Shown here piece by piece: positions 34,793 through 43,303 of a stretch of DNA of 64,000 nt. How positions within the stretch are numbered: position 1 is the first letter of the stretch; every line of letters starts with the position of its first letter. The stretch comes from Ligilactobacillus faecis (GTDB lineage Bacteria; Bacillota; Bacilli; Lactobacillales; Lactobacillaceae). The position numbers and the translations under genes were made by a program. Where the stretch lies: positions 872,501-936,500 of the forward strand of contig NZ_CP123639.1 in NCBI RefSeq assembly GCF_029889745.1, read 5' to 3'. The notes under the pieces are model-generated. The model was given only the letters and a program-made list of their open reading frames with translations. It ran no database searches and was not told the DNA's origin.

Positions 34793-35070
34793 TGAAAATT
34801 TTTAAAAGATTGATCGTTGTTGCAATGCTTAATATGTTATTATTTTCAACATTTAGTTCTATGAGTGCTACAACAGTATCGATGTTAACTGGTCAAATGG
34901 GAATTAACGCTACTGTTGCCACTCAAATTACATCAATGCTGAATGCAGGGGCTACTGTATGGGGAATTATCGCAATATTAGGTTCGTTAAATGTTGTAGG
35001 TGCTGGAGTTCTATTTACTGCAAAGGCGATGTTAAAAAAATTAGGAACTAAAGCTGTCGTGTCTTGGTGA
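34789..35070 (+). CDS. circular bacteriocin precursor (class I circular, uberolysin/AS-48 superfamily)
   Basis: A 93-residue precursor. A hydrophobic leader of about 32 residues (MMKIFKRLIVVAMLNMLLFS..) precedes a 61-residue core starting LTGQMGINATVATQITSMLN and ending AKAMLKKLGTKAVVSW. The core has the hallmarks of circular bacteriocins: first residue Leu and last residue aromatic Trp for head-to-tail ligation, small-residue-rich hydrophobic helices, no cysteines, and a basic patch near the C-terminus (KAMLKKLGTK). By eye it resembles leucocyclicin Q and carnocyclin A in length and pattern (for example L..QLGIS at the start). ATG 34789 or 34792 follows AAAGGTGG. The cleavage site M32/L33 is my inference from those alignments. 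Confidence 0.85.
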   Translation: MMKIFKRLIVVAMLNMLLFSTFSSMSATTVSMLTGQMGINATVATQITSMLNAGATVWGIIAILGSLNVVGAGVLFTAKAMLKKLGTKAVVSW

Positions 35071-35137
35071 CGAATAATATCTTCGTATAGAAATGTAAGA
35101 AATTCTTGCATTTCTATTTATTTTAGGAGAGATAAAA

Positions 35138-35653
35138 ATGTTAAAGAAGATAAGTTTACTTTACTGTATAACTTTGTTAGTGATGGGATGTTTGATTATA
35201 TTTTCTCTGTACTTTAAGTGGTATGATAGTAGCTTTGAACTAGTGATTTCCAAATCTATATTAGAGATTTTCCTGAATAATATAGGAGTATTTGGCAAAA
35301 TTGTTATGTTGTCGATAATATCATTTGGTTTTTTGGGTTCTATACTGATCATGAGTAATTTGTTGATATTAGCAGTAAATGTATCAGGCATTCTAGCTAT
35401 TTATGGTTTGAAAAAATTTTTATTGGTAATGTGCTATGGGCTTTTTGAGCTGTCGTATCTACCAGTATCAATGTATTTAATAATTCAAATTGTTGATATT
35501 TTTTTAGATATCTATAAAAACAAAAGTCTATCGATAAAGTACTTTTTCAAATTTAGCGGGCAAGTAAAGAATTTTATAAGAGTGTTGATTATAGAAATGT
35601 TCATACTTATGTTTGCAAGTGTTTTAGAATTTTACATAGGTGAGTGGTTATAA
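35138..35653 (+). CDS. SpoIIM/DUF95-like membrane protein of the bacteriocin locus
   Basis: A 171-residue protein with four to five membrane segments; LLYCITLLVMGCLIIFSLYF opens it and GVFGKIVMLSIISFGFLGSI follows, the arrangement of SpoIIM/DUF95 proteins. All circular-bacteriocin loci known to me carry a DUF95 membrane protein required for maturation, secretion or immunity, so context supports the call. RBS TAGGAGAG. Very AT-rich. It overlaps its downstream neighbour's RBS. Confidence 0.7.
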   Translation: MLKKISLLYCITLLVMGCLIIFSLYFKWYDSSFELVISKSILEIFLNNIGVFGKIVMLSIISFGFLGSILIMSNLLILAVNVSGILAIYGLKKFLLVMCYGLFELSYLPVSMYLIIQIVDIFLDIYKNKSLSIKYFFKFSGQVKNFIRVLIIEMFILMFASVLEFYIGEWL

Positions 35654-35655
35654 TT

Positions 35656-36171
35656 ATGAATTTTGAAAGTATGAAGCTAAGATACTATATATTGTTATTT
35701 TTTCTGCTACAGTTTTGTATTACAGTAATGTCGTATATGTTATTTGGAAAATTTGAAGTGATTTTGCGTAAATTCGATGTTAGCCAAATAGCGGTGATTC
35801 TATTAGTTGTTGCAGTTGCAAATTTTTGTGTAACGCTAATTGGGTTTACATTATTATCCATTTTTTTGGATATTATATTAGTGTATATTGCTGAATATAA
35901 AGATGGATATAAAAAAATTTTAAAATTATTATTATTGGTAAGCTTAATTCAAATATTGAAAATAATTTTAGAATATCTATTTAGCATAAATATTAATATA
36001 CATTCATTTGATCAAATAATATTTGATATATTTTTCAAAATAATTGAATTAATACTTTTGAGCGTTTTAGCTTATAGTAACTTTGAAAAATATGTGGCAA
36101 ATATATTAGTAATATCACTATTTATATTACAAATTATTAGTTATATAGGAATGCATTTTATTTTAGGATAA
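35656..36171 (+). CDS. membrane protein of the circular-bacteriocin locus
   Basis: A 171-residue protein with four or five hydrophobic helices (YYILLFFLLQFCITVMSYML; AVILLVVAVANFCVTLIGFT) and charged loops. I do not recognise it beyond resemblance in size and topology to the accessory membrane proteins (CclC/UblC-like) of circular-bacteriocin clusters. I chose ATG 35656 with AGGTGAG ahead instead of the overlapping GTG at 35644. Last gene of the AT-rich segment; no ATPase follows. Confidence 0.65.
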   Translation: MNFESMKLRYYILLFFLLQFCITVMSYMLFGKFEVILRKFDVSQIAVILLVVAVANFCVTLIGFTLLSIFLDIILVYIAEYKDGYKKILKLLLLVSLIQILKIILEYLFSININIHSFDQIIFDIFFKIIELILLSVLAYSNFEKYVANILVISLFILQIISYIGMHFILG

Positions 36172-36204
36172 AAACCATTCGTTGTATAGCCATTAATTAA
36201 AAGC

Positions 36205-36648
36205 TTACTTCAACTTTTGGGCTCGTTTTACTAAGACAAGGTGTTGGGTCGTAAGAGTCAAGGCTAAATATAAAAAGAGCGTTGAAGAACCGACGCCAGT
36301 CAAATGGTCAACTGCACCATGCATGATGATCATGAGGATCCATAAGAGTAACGTGACCCACGTTGCTTGGCGGTAGTAAATGCCGTTTTCTTGCCAGACC
36401 TTGCACGTTAAAGCGCGCAAAATACCAAAGCCGATCGCTAAAACAAGTAAGGAAAAGGCGAGACTTGCTCCTGTTTTTAGATTTAAAACAAGTTGATGTT
36501 GATCGAGCGCATTTAATGTAAAATAGACGCCTAAGAGCACAAGGATCAACAGCTTTTTAGGCGAATATTTAAGTTGTTTTGGCTGGAGTTGACGATAGAT
36601 CACATAGATCACGATCAAAACATAAAGAAAAATCGAAGTAAGTTGCAT
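36205..36648 (-). CDS. CcdC/DUF1453-like membrane protein
   Basis: A 147-residue membrane protein with four or five helices. VIYRQLQPKQLKYSPKKLLI after the first helix and DHLTGVGSSTLFLYLALTLT near the end resemble the CcdC/DUF1453 family, whose role is unknown. RBS AGGTG before the ATG at 36648. Convergent with the bacteriocin genes and divergent from the LytTR gene. Codon use is host-like, which marks the right edge of the AT-rich segment. Confidence 0.65.
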   Translation of the reverse strand: MQLTSIFLYVLIVIYVIYRQLQPKQLKYSPKKLLILVLLGVYFTLNALDQHQLVLNLKTGASLAFSLLVLAIGFGILRALTCKVWQENGIYYRQATWVTLLLWILMIIMHGAVDHLTGVGSSTLFLYLALTLTTQHLVLVKRAQKLK

Positions 36649-36694
36649 GATTTGACACCTCAGTAATAATTTATCATCAGCATAGCTGAGATCG

Positions 36695-36740
36695 GACCTT
36701 AAAGAAACCTGTTTGACCTTAAGTGGTAATTTTTTATACT
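36695..36740 (+). promoter_or_regulatory. promoter with direct repeats before the LytTR gene
   Basis: GACCTTAA occurs at 36695-36702 and again at 36715-36722, spaced 20 bases (two helical turns), a pattern used by LytTR DNA-binding domains. The second copy overlaps TTGACC (36713-36718), which with a 16-base spacer and TATACT (36735-36740) forms a promoter. It suggests autoregulation by the downstream LytTR protein. Confidence 0.55.
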
Positions 36741-36840
36741 TAGGTGGTCAAGATCTAACCTTGAGTTACGCAAGCAGATTTTACAGCGTTCACCGGCTTT
36801 GTTAAAATCATAACGTAACTAATTTGGTAGGGGATAAAAA

Positions 36841-37283
36841 ATGAAAGTCACTTATCGGCAAGTAAGAGCGGCGTTAGATGAGCTCAATGTCATCGTTGAG
36901 AGCCAAAAACAAACGCCTAAAGTCGACCGCAGTATATCAAAGGTTTTGAGCAAACCTCAGATAAACTCCCACTCAAAACAAAGACTGGTGTTGTTTTAGT
37001 GAAAAGAGCAGAGCTTATTTTGCTTGAAGTCGAAGGTAAAGAGCTGACATTTTATACGCTGACGCAAAAATTTACCGTCAAAGGAAGCTTGAAACAGATC
37101 AAAGAACGCCTACCTGAGCCAAATTTCATTCAAGTCTCTCGTTATTCACTGATCAATATCGAATATTTGTTGGCGATCGAAAATAGCTTTTCTGGGACGA
37201 TGGTCGCTAAGTTGACGAATGATCTAAAAACTTCGGTCAGTCGAAAGTATGTCCCAGCGATCAAAGAATACTTAGGACTTTAG
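36841..37283 (+). pseudogene. LytTR-family DNA-binding protein, frameshifted
   Basis: The first frame reads MKVTYRQVRAALDELNVIVE then SQKQTPKVDR and soon stops at 36997. The continuation is in another frame: QYIKGFEQTSDKLPLKTKTG then VVLVKRAELILLEVEGKELT and the full LytTR domain to 37283 (NFIQVSRYSLINIEYLL). The switch lies near 36925-36935. Together the pieces make a normal-length (about 147 residue) LytTR protein of the type paired with DUF3021. A GTG at 36999 could start a 94-residue LytTR-only product. Either a true frameshift mutation or a sequencing error at the junction. Confidence 0.8.
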
Positions 37284-37294
37284 GAGGGAGCAAA

Positions 37295-37666
37295 ATGCGG
37301 ATCTTTGGACGACGTTTTTTTGCAGGTATCGGTTTTGCGGCTACGATCTATCTCGTGAGTTTAGCGCTTGGGCATGCCACGAAAGCCCCGACGCTTTTAG
37401 AAGTCTTTTTAGTCTTGTTCACAGGCGGTCTGATCGGACTATGTAGTTTAGTTTTTGAGCTCGAGCTAAGCTATCTCGCCGCTTTAGGACTCCACTTTTG
37501 TTTGACCGTGCTACTTGTAAGTGGTTTGATCTGGAGCGCTGGGTGGTCTTTTAGTTATCAGACGTTTAGGATGATCGGCGCGATCTATTTAGGTGTGTGG
37601 CTCTTTTTGCGACTGACGCAAAGAAAAGAGCTAGCACAGATCAATCAAAAATTGAAGGAAAAATGA
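37295..37666 (+). CDS. DUF3021 family membrane protein
   Basis: A 123-residue protein with four membrane helices (FFAGIGFAATIYLVSLALGH; GGLIGLCSLVFELELSYLAA) and the size of DUF3021. DUF3021 proteins sit next to LytTR regulators and are thought to control them, as here (11-base gap). RBS TAGGAGGG. With the partner frameshifted the module is probably inactive, though this gene is intact. Confidence 0.85.
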   Translation: MRIFGRRFFAGIGFAATIYLVSLALGHATKAPTLLEVFLVLFTGGLIGLCSLVFELELSYLAALGLHFCLTVLLVSGLIWSAGWSFSYQTFRMIGAIYLGVWLFLRLTQRKELAQINQKLKEK

Positions 37667-37706
37667 ACTACTGGATCGTGATCAGATCCAGTAGTTCATT
37701 TTTTAG
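37661..37706. terminator. terminator after the DUF3021 gene
   Basis: AATGAACTACTGGATC / GATCCAGTAGTTCATT, a 16-bp stem overlapping the stop codon and followed by T6. Confidence 0.9.
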
Positions 37707-37962
37707 ATGATAATGCTAGCAAACAAGGCAAATAGCTAAAATTGACAAGCTATCTTACATTTTCTACAATCGAAGTATAATAGATATGGTTTGCTCAAAT
37801 ATGATCAGCTGAGAGATAAAAATGTGAGCTCTATTATAGCGAGCAAAAATAGATACCGATATTTGATATATTTAAAAGGATGATCTTACTGTAAGATCAA
37901 GAAAGGAAACACTATATTTTTCTCAGGAATGCCCACATTTTATATAGTACTTGGTTTGGAAA

Positions 37963-39732
37963 ATGGATAAAGCAGCTATCTATCACCGTCCTGCTAGTGA
38001 GATGGCGTATATGACAGATAATGACCACTATCAACTCCAATTAAAGACAAAACACCAAGATATCGCACGTGTTAGGGTGATCTACGGACCGCCCCAAACG
38101 CTGATGACGCATGAAGGAAAACTCGTTTCATGGGAATATGAGACAAGTGAGATGCATTTACGCTTACAAAATGGAGTTTATGATGTTTGGAGCATCGAGT
38201 TGCCGATCCCTAAGATGCGTAAGTTGAAGTATGCTTTTCATCTGCTAGATAAAAATGGGGATGAGGTCTTGTATGATGCTAATTTGAGCCAAAAATATAC
38301 ACCTAAAGCGCTTGAACGAGTAACTGGGTTTGTGACCGCTTATCTTGGATATGATGAGAATGCGACTGTGCCAAAATGGGTCCAAAAGATGGTCTGGTAT
38401 CGTTTGATGCCTGATAGATTTGCCAATAACGATAAAAAACGCGACCCAAAAGATATTTTAGAGTGGGGCGCAGAAGCCGATAAGGCGAAGTTCTTTGGCG
38501 GCGATCTGCAAGGGATCATTGACAACTTAGATTATATCCAAAGTTTAGGGATCAATGGGCTTTATTTGACGCCGATCTTTGATGCTTATTCAAATCACAA
38601 ATTTGATACGATCGATTATTATGAGATCGATCCTGAATTTGGGACAAAAGAAAAGTTCAAAGAATTAGTCGAAGCTTTACATCAACGTGGCATGAAGTTG
38701 ATGCTTGATGTCACGTGTGATCATTTGAGCGATTTTTCTTTACAATGGCAAGATGTTCGCAAGTATGGCGCCCGCTCGAGTTTTGCAAAATGGTTTTTGA
38801 TCGAGCAATTTCCAGTGCGTTATGTTCCGACAGAATCGCCTGATTATGCAGAACGTTTAACATATGAAGCGTTGAACAATAATCCCCATATGCCAAAAGT
38901 TGACTTAGAAAATCCAGAAGTCCAAGAGTATTTTGGAAATATTTTGACTTATTGGACGCGAAATTTTGGGATCGATGCATGGAGCATCGCAGATTCAAAT
39001 GAGATCCCGACTTCATTTAAACTCTATTTGAGTGAACGTTTGAAAAAAGTTGCCCCTGAGATCTATTTGTTAGGAAATACTGTCGCCAATAAGGCTGAAC
39101 AAGATCAAGTTTTTGCGGGAACAAATGCGATCAATGTACGGGATCTGATCGAACAAACTTTTATTGAGAGAACGATCGCGCCTACAGAGTTAGCGTATGC
39201 TTTGAATGAACATCAATTGCGAGCACGGCCAACAGAACTCTTTGCTTCGCTTCTAGCGGCTGATAGTCCAAAGACGGCGCGGATATTAGCTAAATGCGAT
39301 GACAACGTCCAACTCTTGCGGGCGGTGATCGCTTTTATGTTCATGCAACCTGAGACGCCAAGTATCTTATATGGAACGGAAAAAGGATTACTGGCAGGAA
39401 CAGAAGCAGCTTTACAGCCTTGTATGGATTGGAAAGAGACTGAAAAGAGCAGTGAGATGCAACGTTTCATCAAGAAACTGATCGCTGCTCGAGCTAAGTA
39501 TGGTGATGTTTTGACGGTCGGCTCTTTTGAATGGGGACCTTGCAGTAACCAACATGCGTATTTGAGTTTTTCACGTAATTTAGGTGAGAAGAAGATCTTT
39601 GCGATCTTTAATCTTGGCTATGGAAGTATTAAGATCGTTTTACCTAAAAATAGTAAATTGCTACTCGGACAAAATCTAGTTGAACAAGATCAGCGTCTTG
39701 GTCAATATGGTTTTGCGATCATTGCATTATAA
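37963..39732 (+). CDS. catalytically inactive GH13_20 paralogue (pseudoenzyme)
   Basis: A 589-residue protein homologous along its length to the neopullulanase-like enzyme at 32142: MDKAAIYHRPASEMAYMTDN, WVQKMVWYRLMPDRFANND and FGGDLQGIIDNLDYIQSLGI correspond directly. All catalytic positions are changed. Asp343 (DAWRLD) is Ala343 (DAWSIAD), the preceding Arg341 is Ser, Glu372 (VVGEVW) is Asn372 (LLGNTV), and the HD pair (DTHDTAR) is PK (DSPKTAR). Region I AVFNH reads VTCDH. The fold-defining segments (substrate entry, DTIDYYEIDPEFGTKEKFKE) are intact and there is no stop or frameshift, so it seems maintained as a non-enzyme, perhaps for sugar binding or regulation (inference). ATG 37963 is chosen by alignment; its RBS is weak. 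Confidence 0.88.
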   Translation: MDKAAIYHRPASEMAYMTDNDHYQLQLKTKHQDIARVRVIYGPPQTLMTHEGKLVSWEYETSEMHLRLQNGVYDVWSIELPIPKMRKLKYAFHLLDKNGDEVLYDANLSQKYTPKALERVTGFVTAYLGYDENATVPKWVQKMVWYRLMPDRFANNDKKRDPKDILEWGAEADKAKFFGGDLQGIIDNLDYIQSLGINGLYLTPIFDAYSNHKFDTIDYYEIDPEFGTKEKFKELVEALHQRGMKLMLDVTCDHLSDFSLQWQDVRKYGARSSFAKWFLIEQFPVRYVPTESPDYAERLTYEALNNNPHMPKVDLENPEVQEYFGNILTYWTRNFGIDAWSIADSNEIPTSFKLYLSERLKKVAPEIYLLGNTVANKAEQDQVFAGTNAINVRDLIEQTFIERTIAPTELAYALNEHQLRARPTELFASLLAADSPKTARILAKCDDNVQLLRAVIAFMFMQPETPSILYGTEKGLLAGTEAALQPCMDWKETEKSSEMQRFIKKLIAARAKYGDVLTVGSFEWGPCSNQHAYLSFSRNLGEKKIFAIFNLGYGSIKIVLPKNSKLLLGQNLVEQDQRLGQYGFAIIAL

Positions 39733-39740
39733 ATAATAGT

Positions 39741-39790
39741 AATAGCCGGTCTAAAAGAGCTTGTTTAGCTCCCTAGACCGGCTATTTTTT
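39741..39790 (+). terminator. terminator after the GH13 pseudoenzyme
   Basis: AATAGCCGGTCTA / TAGACCGGCTATT, a 13-bp stem with an imperfect hairpin loop and T6. Confidence 0.9.
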
Positions 39791-39806
39791 GATCAAGACA
39801 ATAAAA

Positions 39807-41368
39807 AAAGACGTCGACTGACGTCTTTCAGAATGTAGACTAAGTCATCAGAGTATGTGCTCTGGTGACTTTTTTTTGTATAATTAAAGAAAACGGTTAC
39901 GGAGGTGCTCATTATGCTTCACAAAAGTGATCCCAATCTCAAACGCTGTGAATATGCTCGTACTTCTCTAGATGATTTGGTCCCAAAAGATCATTTACTC
40001 CGTAAAATTGATCAAATTATTGATTTCTCTTTTATTTATGATCTTGTCGAAGATTCCTATTGTAAAAATAATGGTCGTCCTAGTCTTGACCCTGTACTAC
40101 TCATAAAGATTCCTTTGATCCAAAATCTATTTGGTATTCGTTCTATGCGTCAAACGATCAAAGAAATTCAAGTTAATGTCGCTTATCGATGGTTTCTAGG
40201 ACTAGGTTTAAATGATCCTGTTCCTCATTTCTCTACCTACGGTAAAAATTATAAAAGAAGATTTGCTGAAAGCCATGTAATAGAAGCTATTTTTGCTCAT
40301 ATTTTGAAACTCTGTTTAGAAAATGATCTTATCGACACAACTGATATCTTTATTGATGGAACTCATTTGAAAGCTGCTGCTAACAGCCGTAAATATACTA
40401 CTGAAGTTATTGAAACTAAGTCAAAATTTATGAGTGAAGATCTCGAAAAAGAAATAAATGTAGATAGAGCTAAACATCAAAAGAAACCCTTAAAAGAAGA
40501 AAAACCTAAAAAAAAACTAGACAAGTAAAAATATCTAAAACTGATCCTGATAGTGGATGGTTTCATAAGGGTGAACACAAACAGGTTTTTGCCTATAACG
40601 TTCAAGCTGCCTGTGATAAAAATGGGTGGCTCTTAGCTTATGTGGTCGGTGCGGGAAATATCCATGATACGCAACTTTTTCCTGAAATATTTGAAAAAGT
40701 ACGGAAGTACGACCCACAATATATTATCGCTGATTCTGGCTATAAAACACCCACGATCGCACACTTTTTACTATCTCAAGGCATAATTCCCATTCTTCCT
40801 TATAAACGCCCAAGGGGCAAAGTTGGTACGCTTAGACCCAAAGATTTTGTTTATGATGAATATTATGATTGTTATTTATGTCCTGGCGATCAAATCTTAA
40901 TGTACTCCACAACTAATCGAAGTGGTTATCGTGAATATAAAAGTGATCCTACAATCTGTGAAAAATGTCCTTTACTGCACAAATGTACACAAAGTAAAAA
41001 TCATCAAAGAGTTATCGCTCGTCATGTTTGGCAAGATAGTATGGAAAAATGTGAGGATATCAGGCATCAAACTGGCTCAAAATTAAAGTATGAAGCGCGA
41101 AAGGAGACGATCGAAAGAAATTTTGGTTCGGCAAAAGAATATCACAACTTGAGATACGCCCGAGAAGTAGGAATTGATAAAATTCTAGCTAAAGTTGGGT
41201 TGATATTTGCGTGCCTAAATCTAAAAAAATTGGTAAAAATACTGGGGAAAAACCCTGTTATATTCGTATATTTCAAAGTATATAGTTATAAAAATACATA
41301 AAAAAACAAACTCTATCCGATTTGAATAGAGTTTGTCTACGTTCTGAAAGACGTCGACTGACGTCTTT
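39807..41368 (+). mobile_element. IS1182-family insertion sequence
   Basis: About 1.56 kb bounded by 34-bp near-perfect inverted repeats at 39807-39840 (starting AAAGACGTCGACTGACGTCT) and 41335-41368. The repeats differ only in the central GACT/AGTC and one base near the inner end. It carries one transposase gene. The right end lies 8 bases from the stop codon of the LysM-NlpC gene, whose own terminator it probably displaced. A clear target duplication could not be seen. Confidence 0.85.
39914..41301 (+). pseudogene. IS1182-family transposase, frameshifted at an A9 run
   Basis: The first part (39914-40528) begins MLHKSDPNLKRCEYARTSLD and has the DNA-binding and first catalytic segments (NLFGIRSMRQTIKEIQVNVA; DIFIDGTHLKAAANS with Asp). 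The second part, in the -1 frame, continues TRQVKISKTDPDSGWFHKG then ADSGYKTPTIAHFLL (Asp) and ETIERNFGSAKEYHNLRYAR (Glu). They join at AAAAAAAAA (40508-40516). Together they make a full DDE transposase of about 460 residues. Either the element is inactive or slippage at the A9 run restores a full product. RBS ACGGAGGTG. Confidence 0.85.
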
Positions 41369-41376
41369 TTGAATAA

Positions 41377-42753
41377 TTAGTTCACGTGAACTGCAAATGA
41401 TGGCATGAAGTAAGCCATGTTACCAACTTTAACGCTTTGGCCTGGTTCTGGAGCAGCAACGTAGCTACCGCCACCTAAGTAGATCGCAACGTGGTAAGTA
41501 GAACCTGGTGTACCCCAGAATAATAAGTCACCAACTTGTGCTTGGCTCACAGGGATGTGAGCACCAGCAGATTCTTGGGCGATCGTGTTGCGACCGATCT
41601 GTTTGCCAAAGTGAGCATAAACGTATTGTGTCAAACCAGAGCAGTCAAAGCCAGAAGGTGTTGAACCACCCCAAACGTAAGGAACACCGATAAATGATTG
41701 AGCGTAAGCAGCGATCGCACTACCATCAGCAGAAGCAGAAACTTGTGGTTGAGCTTGTTGTTGTGTTTGTGCAGGAGCTGCTTGTGTTTGTTGTTGCACA
41801 GGTGCCTGTGTTTGTGTTTCCTGAGCTGGAGATTGTTGTACAGGTGCTTGTTGTTGCACTTGTGGTTGAGCTTGCGTCTGTGTTTGAGTAGCTACTTCAG
41901 TTTGTTGTTGAACTGGTTGTTGTTCTTGTTGTGTTTCTTGAGCAGGTTGAGCAACTTCTTGTGTAGCTTGTGTTTCTTGTTGTGTTTGTGTTTCAGGTGT
42001 CTTAGCTGGATCGTTGATCGTCAAAGTTTGGCCAACTTGTAATGTTGCGCCTAAGTTGTTAGCTTGACGTAAAGAATCAACTGTAACACCGTAAGCTTGT
42101 GCGATCGAGTAAAGTGATTCGCCGGCTTGGACTGTGTGTGTTGTGTGGTTAGCTGAAACAACGATCTCAGGTGTTGCTGTTTGTTGTGTTTCTTGAGCAG
42201 GTTGTTCTTGAGTTGGTTGAGCAACTTCTTGTGTAGCTTCTGGTTGAGCTTGTGTGTCAACTTGAGGAGCTTGTGCTTGAGTAGGTTGTTGTGCTGGAGT
42301 TGCTTGAACAGTTCCATTAACTTTAAGAACTTTACCTGGGTGGATCAAGTAAGCATCTGCTTCAAGGCCGTTCAATTCACGTAATTTGTCAACTGTTGTG
42401 CCGTAAGTATTAGCAAGATCCCAAAGTGTATCACCGTGTTTAACAGTTACTTCGGATGTGTTTTCATCTGTAGTTGTCTTTGTTGTGTCAGCTTTAGGTG
42501 CTGTTGTCTTATCAGCATCTTTAGCTGGAACTTTTAATGTTTGACCAGTAACGATCAAGTGTGAGTTTTGATCGATATTGTTCAAAGCTTCGATAGCTTG
42601 GATCGAAACGCCGTATTTTTGGGAGAGATCCCAAACAGTGTCGTTAGCAACGACTTTATGTGTTGTATCAGCATTTGCTGTTGCTGTTGTTGTTAAGAAC
42701 AGACCTGCTGCTCCAAGTGTACCGACTAAGATATTTTTTGCTGTAGATTTCAA
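41377..42753 (-). CDS. LysM-repeat NlpC/P60 peptidoglycan endopeptidase
   Basis: A 458-residue secreted wall hydrolase. A signal peptide (about 1-28, cleavage after ANA) is followed by three LysM domains (about 31-76, 101-146, 205-247), a Gln/Thr/Ala/Pro-rich linker (about 248-345) and an NlpC/P60 domain with catalytic Cys371 (FDCSG) and His421 (YHVAIYLGG). Such enzymes cut D-gamma-glutamyl-lysine-type bonds in peptidoglycan stems and act in daughter-cell separation (family knowledge). RBS AGGAGTG. An IS1182 end lies 8 bases after its stop. A WalR-like box is at 43026, about 270 bases upstream of the ATG, and fits WalRK control of wall hydrolases. Confidence 0.93.
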   Translation of the reverse strand: MKSTAKNILVGTLGAAGLFLTTTATANADTTHKVVANDTVWDLSQKYGVSIQAIEALNNIDQNSHLIVTGQTLKVPAKDADKTTAPKADTTKTTTDENTSEVTVKHGDTLWDLANTYGTTVDKLRELNGLEADAYLIHPGKVLKVNGTVQATPAQQPTQAQAPQVDTQAQPEATQEVAQPTQEQPAQETQQTATPEIVVSANHTTHTVQAGESLYSIAQAYGVTVDSLRQANNLGATLQVGQTLTINDPAKTPETQTQQETQATQEVAQPAQETQQEQQPVQQQTEVATQTQTQAQPQVQQQAPVQQSPAQETQTQAPVQQQTQAAPAQTQQQAQPQVSASADGSAIAAYAQSFIGVPYVWGGSTPSGFDCSGLTQYVYAHFGKQIGRNTIAQESAGAHIPVSQAQVGDLLFWGTPGSTYHVAIYLGGGSYVAAPEPGQSVKVGNMAYFMPSFAVHVN

Positions 42754-43303
42754 AATTATTATTCACTCCTATAAAGATAATGTTCAGATACCGACTAACA
42801 TCAATTTGACTGATAAGTCTATTTTATTCTTTTTATATTGCAACGTAATGCAAAAAAGATTACATTTTATATGCATTTTGTAATAAAGTTGCGCAAAGCC
42901 TTATACATAGTGCTTTTCAGAAAAACATTAAATTTTTTTAAAGTATGTAAAAAATAGTTGAAGCTTGATAAATTAACTTTTTTAAAATTAGAAAATGAAT
43001 TTAGGAAGTAAATTATCAGGTGTAATGTTACAGTAATGTTACAAAAAATAGAAAGTTATCTATAAGCGAGTTAATCGAGTAAATAAAGATAAAAACCACT
43101 AAAATTATTTTAAAGTTCTGCGTAAATGTTACAAAAAAGTTAAATAAATGTGACTTAATTTTTTTACCATGAAGTGCTCATTAAACTGGCTGGTACTAAA
43201 ATCGATTTATGGATAAAATAGGCAGTTTTATTGACTTTTGAATAATATTAAAATATTTTTAGTATTATCGAATCTTAATTTTAAACAGAAAGAAGGTCGT
43301 TGT
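42754..43303. promoter_or_regulatory. long intergenic region with a WalR-like box
   Basis: About 550 bases, AT-rich, between the divergent wall-hydrolase and serC genes. At 43026-43042 TGTTAC-N5-TGTTAC matches the WalR consensus TGTWAH-N5-TGTWAH in both directions; another AATGTTAC occurs near 43127. Nothing else identifiable; a long untranslated leader for the hydrolase is likely. Confidence 0.5.

Noticed and set aside
37929-37970. 13-codon frame overlapping the start of the GH13 pseudoenzyme
   Set aside because: Poor RBS and no recognisable character; could be chance.
41377-41395. TTCACGTGAA palindrome resembling parS
   Set aside because: Only about 11 of 16 positions match and it encodes the C-terminus of the wall hydrolase; no second site.
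41640-42420. Repetitive plus-strand sequence and long frames opposite the wall hydrolase
   Set aside because: This is the Gln/Thr-rich linker and LysM coding sequence read on the other strand; repeats follow codon bias, with no CRISPR-like spacing.
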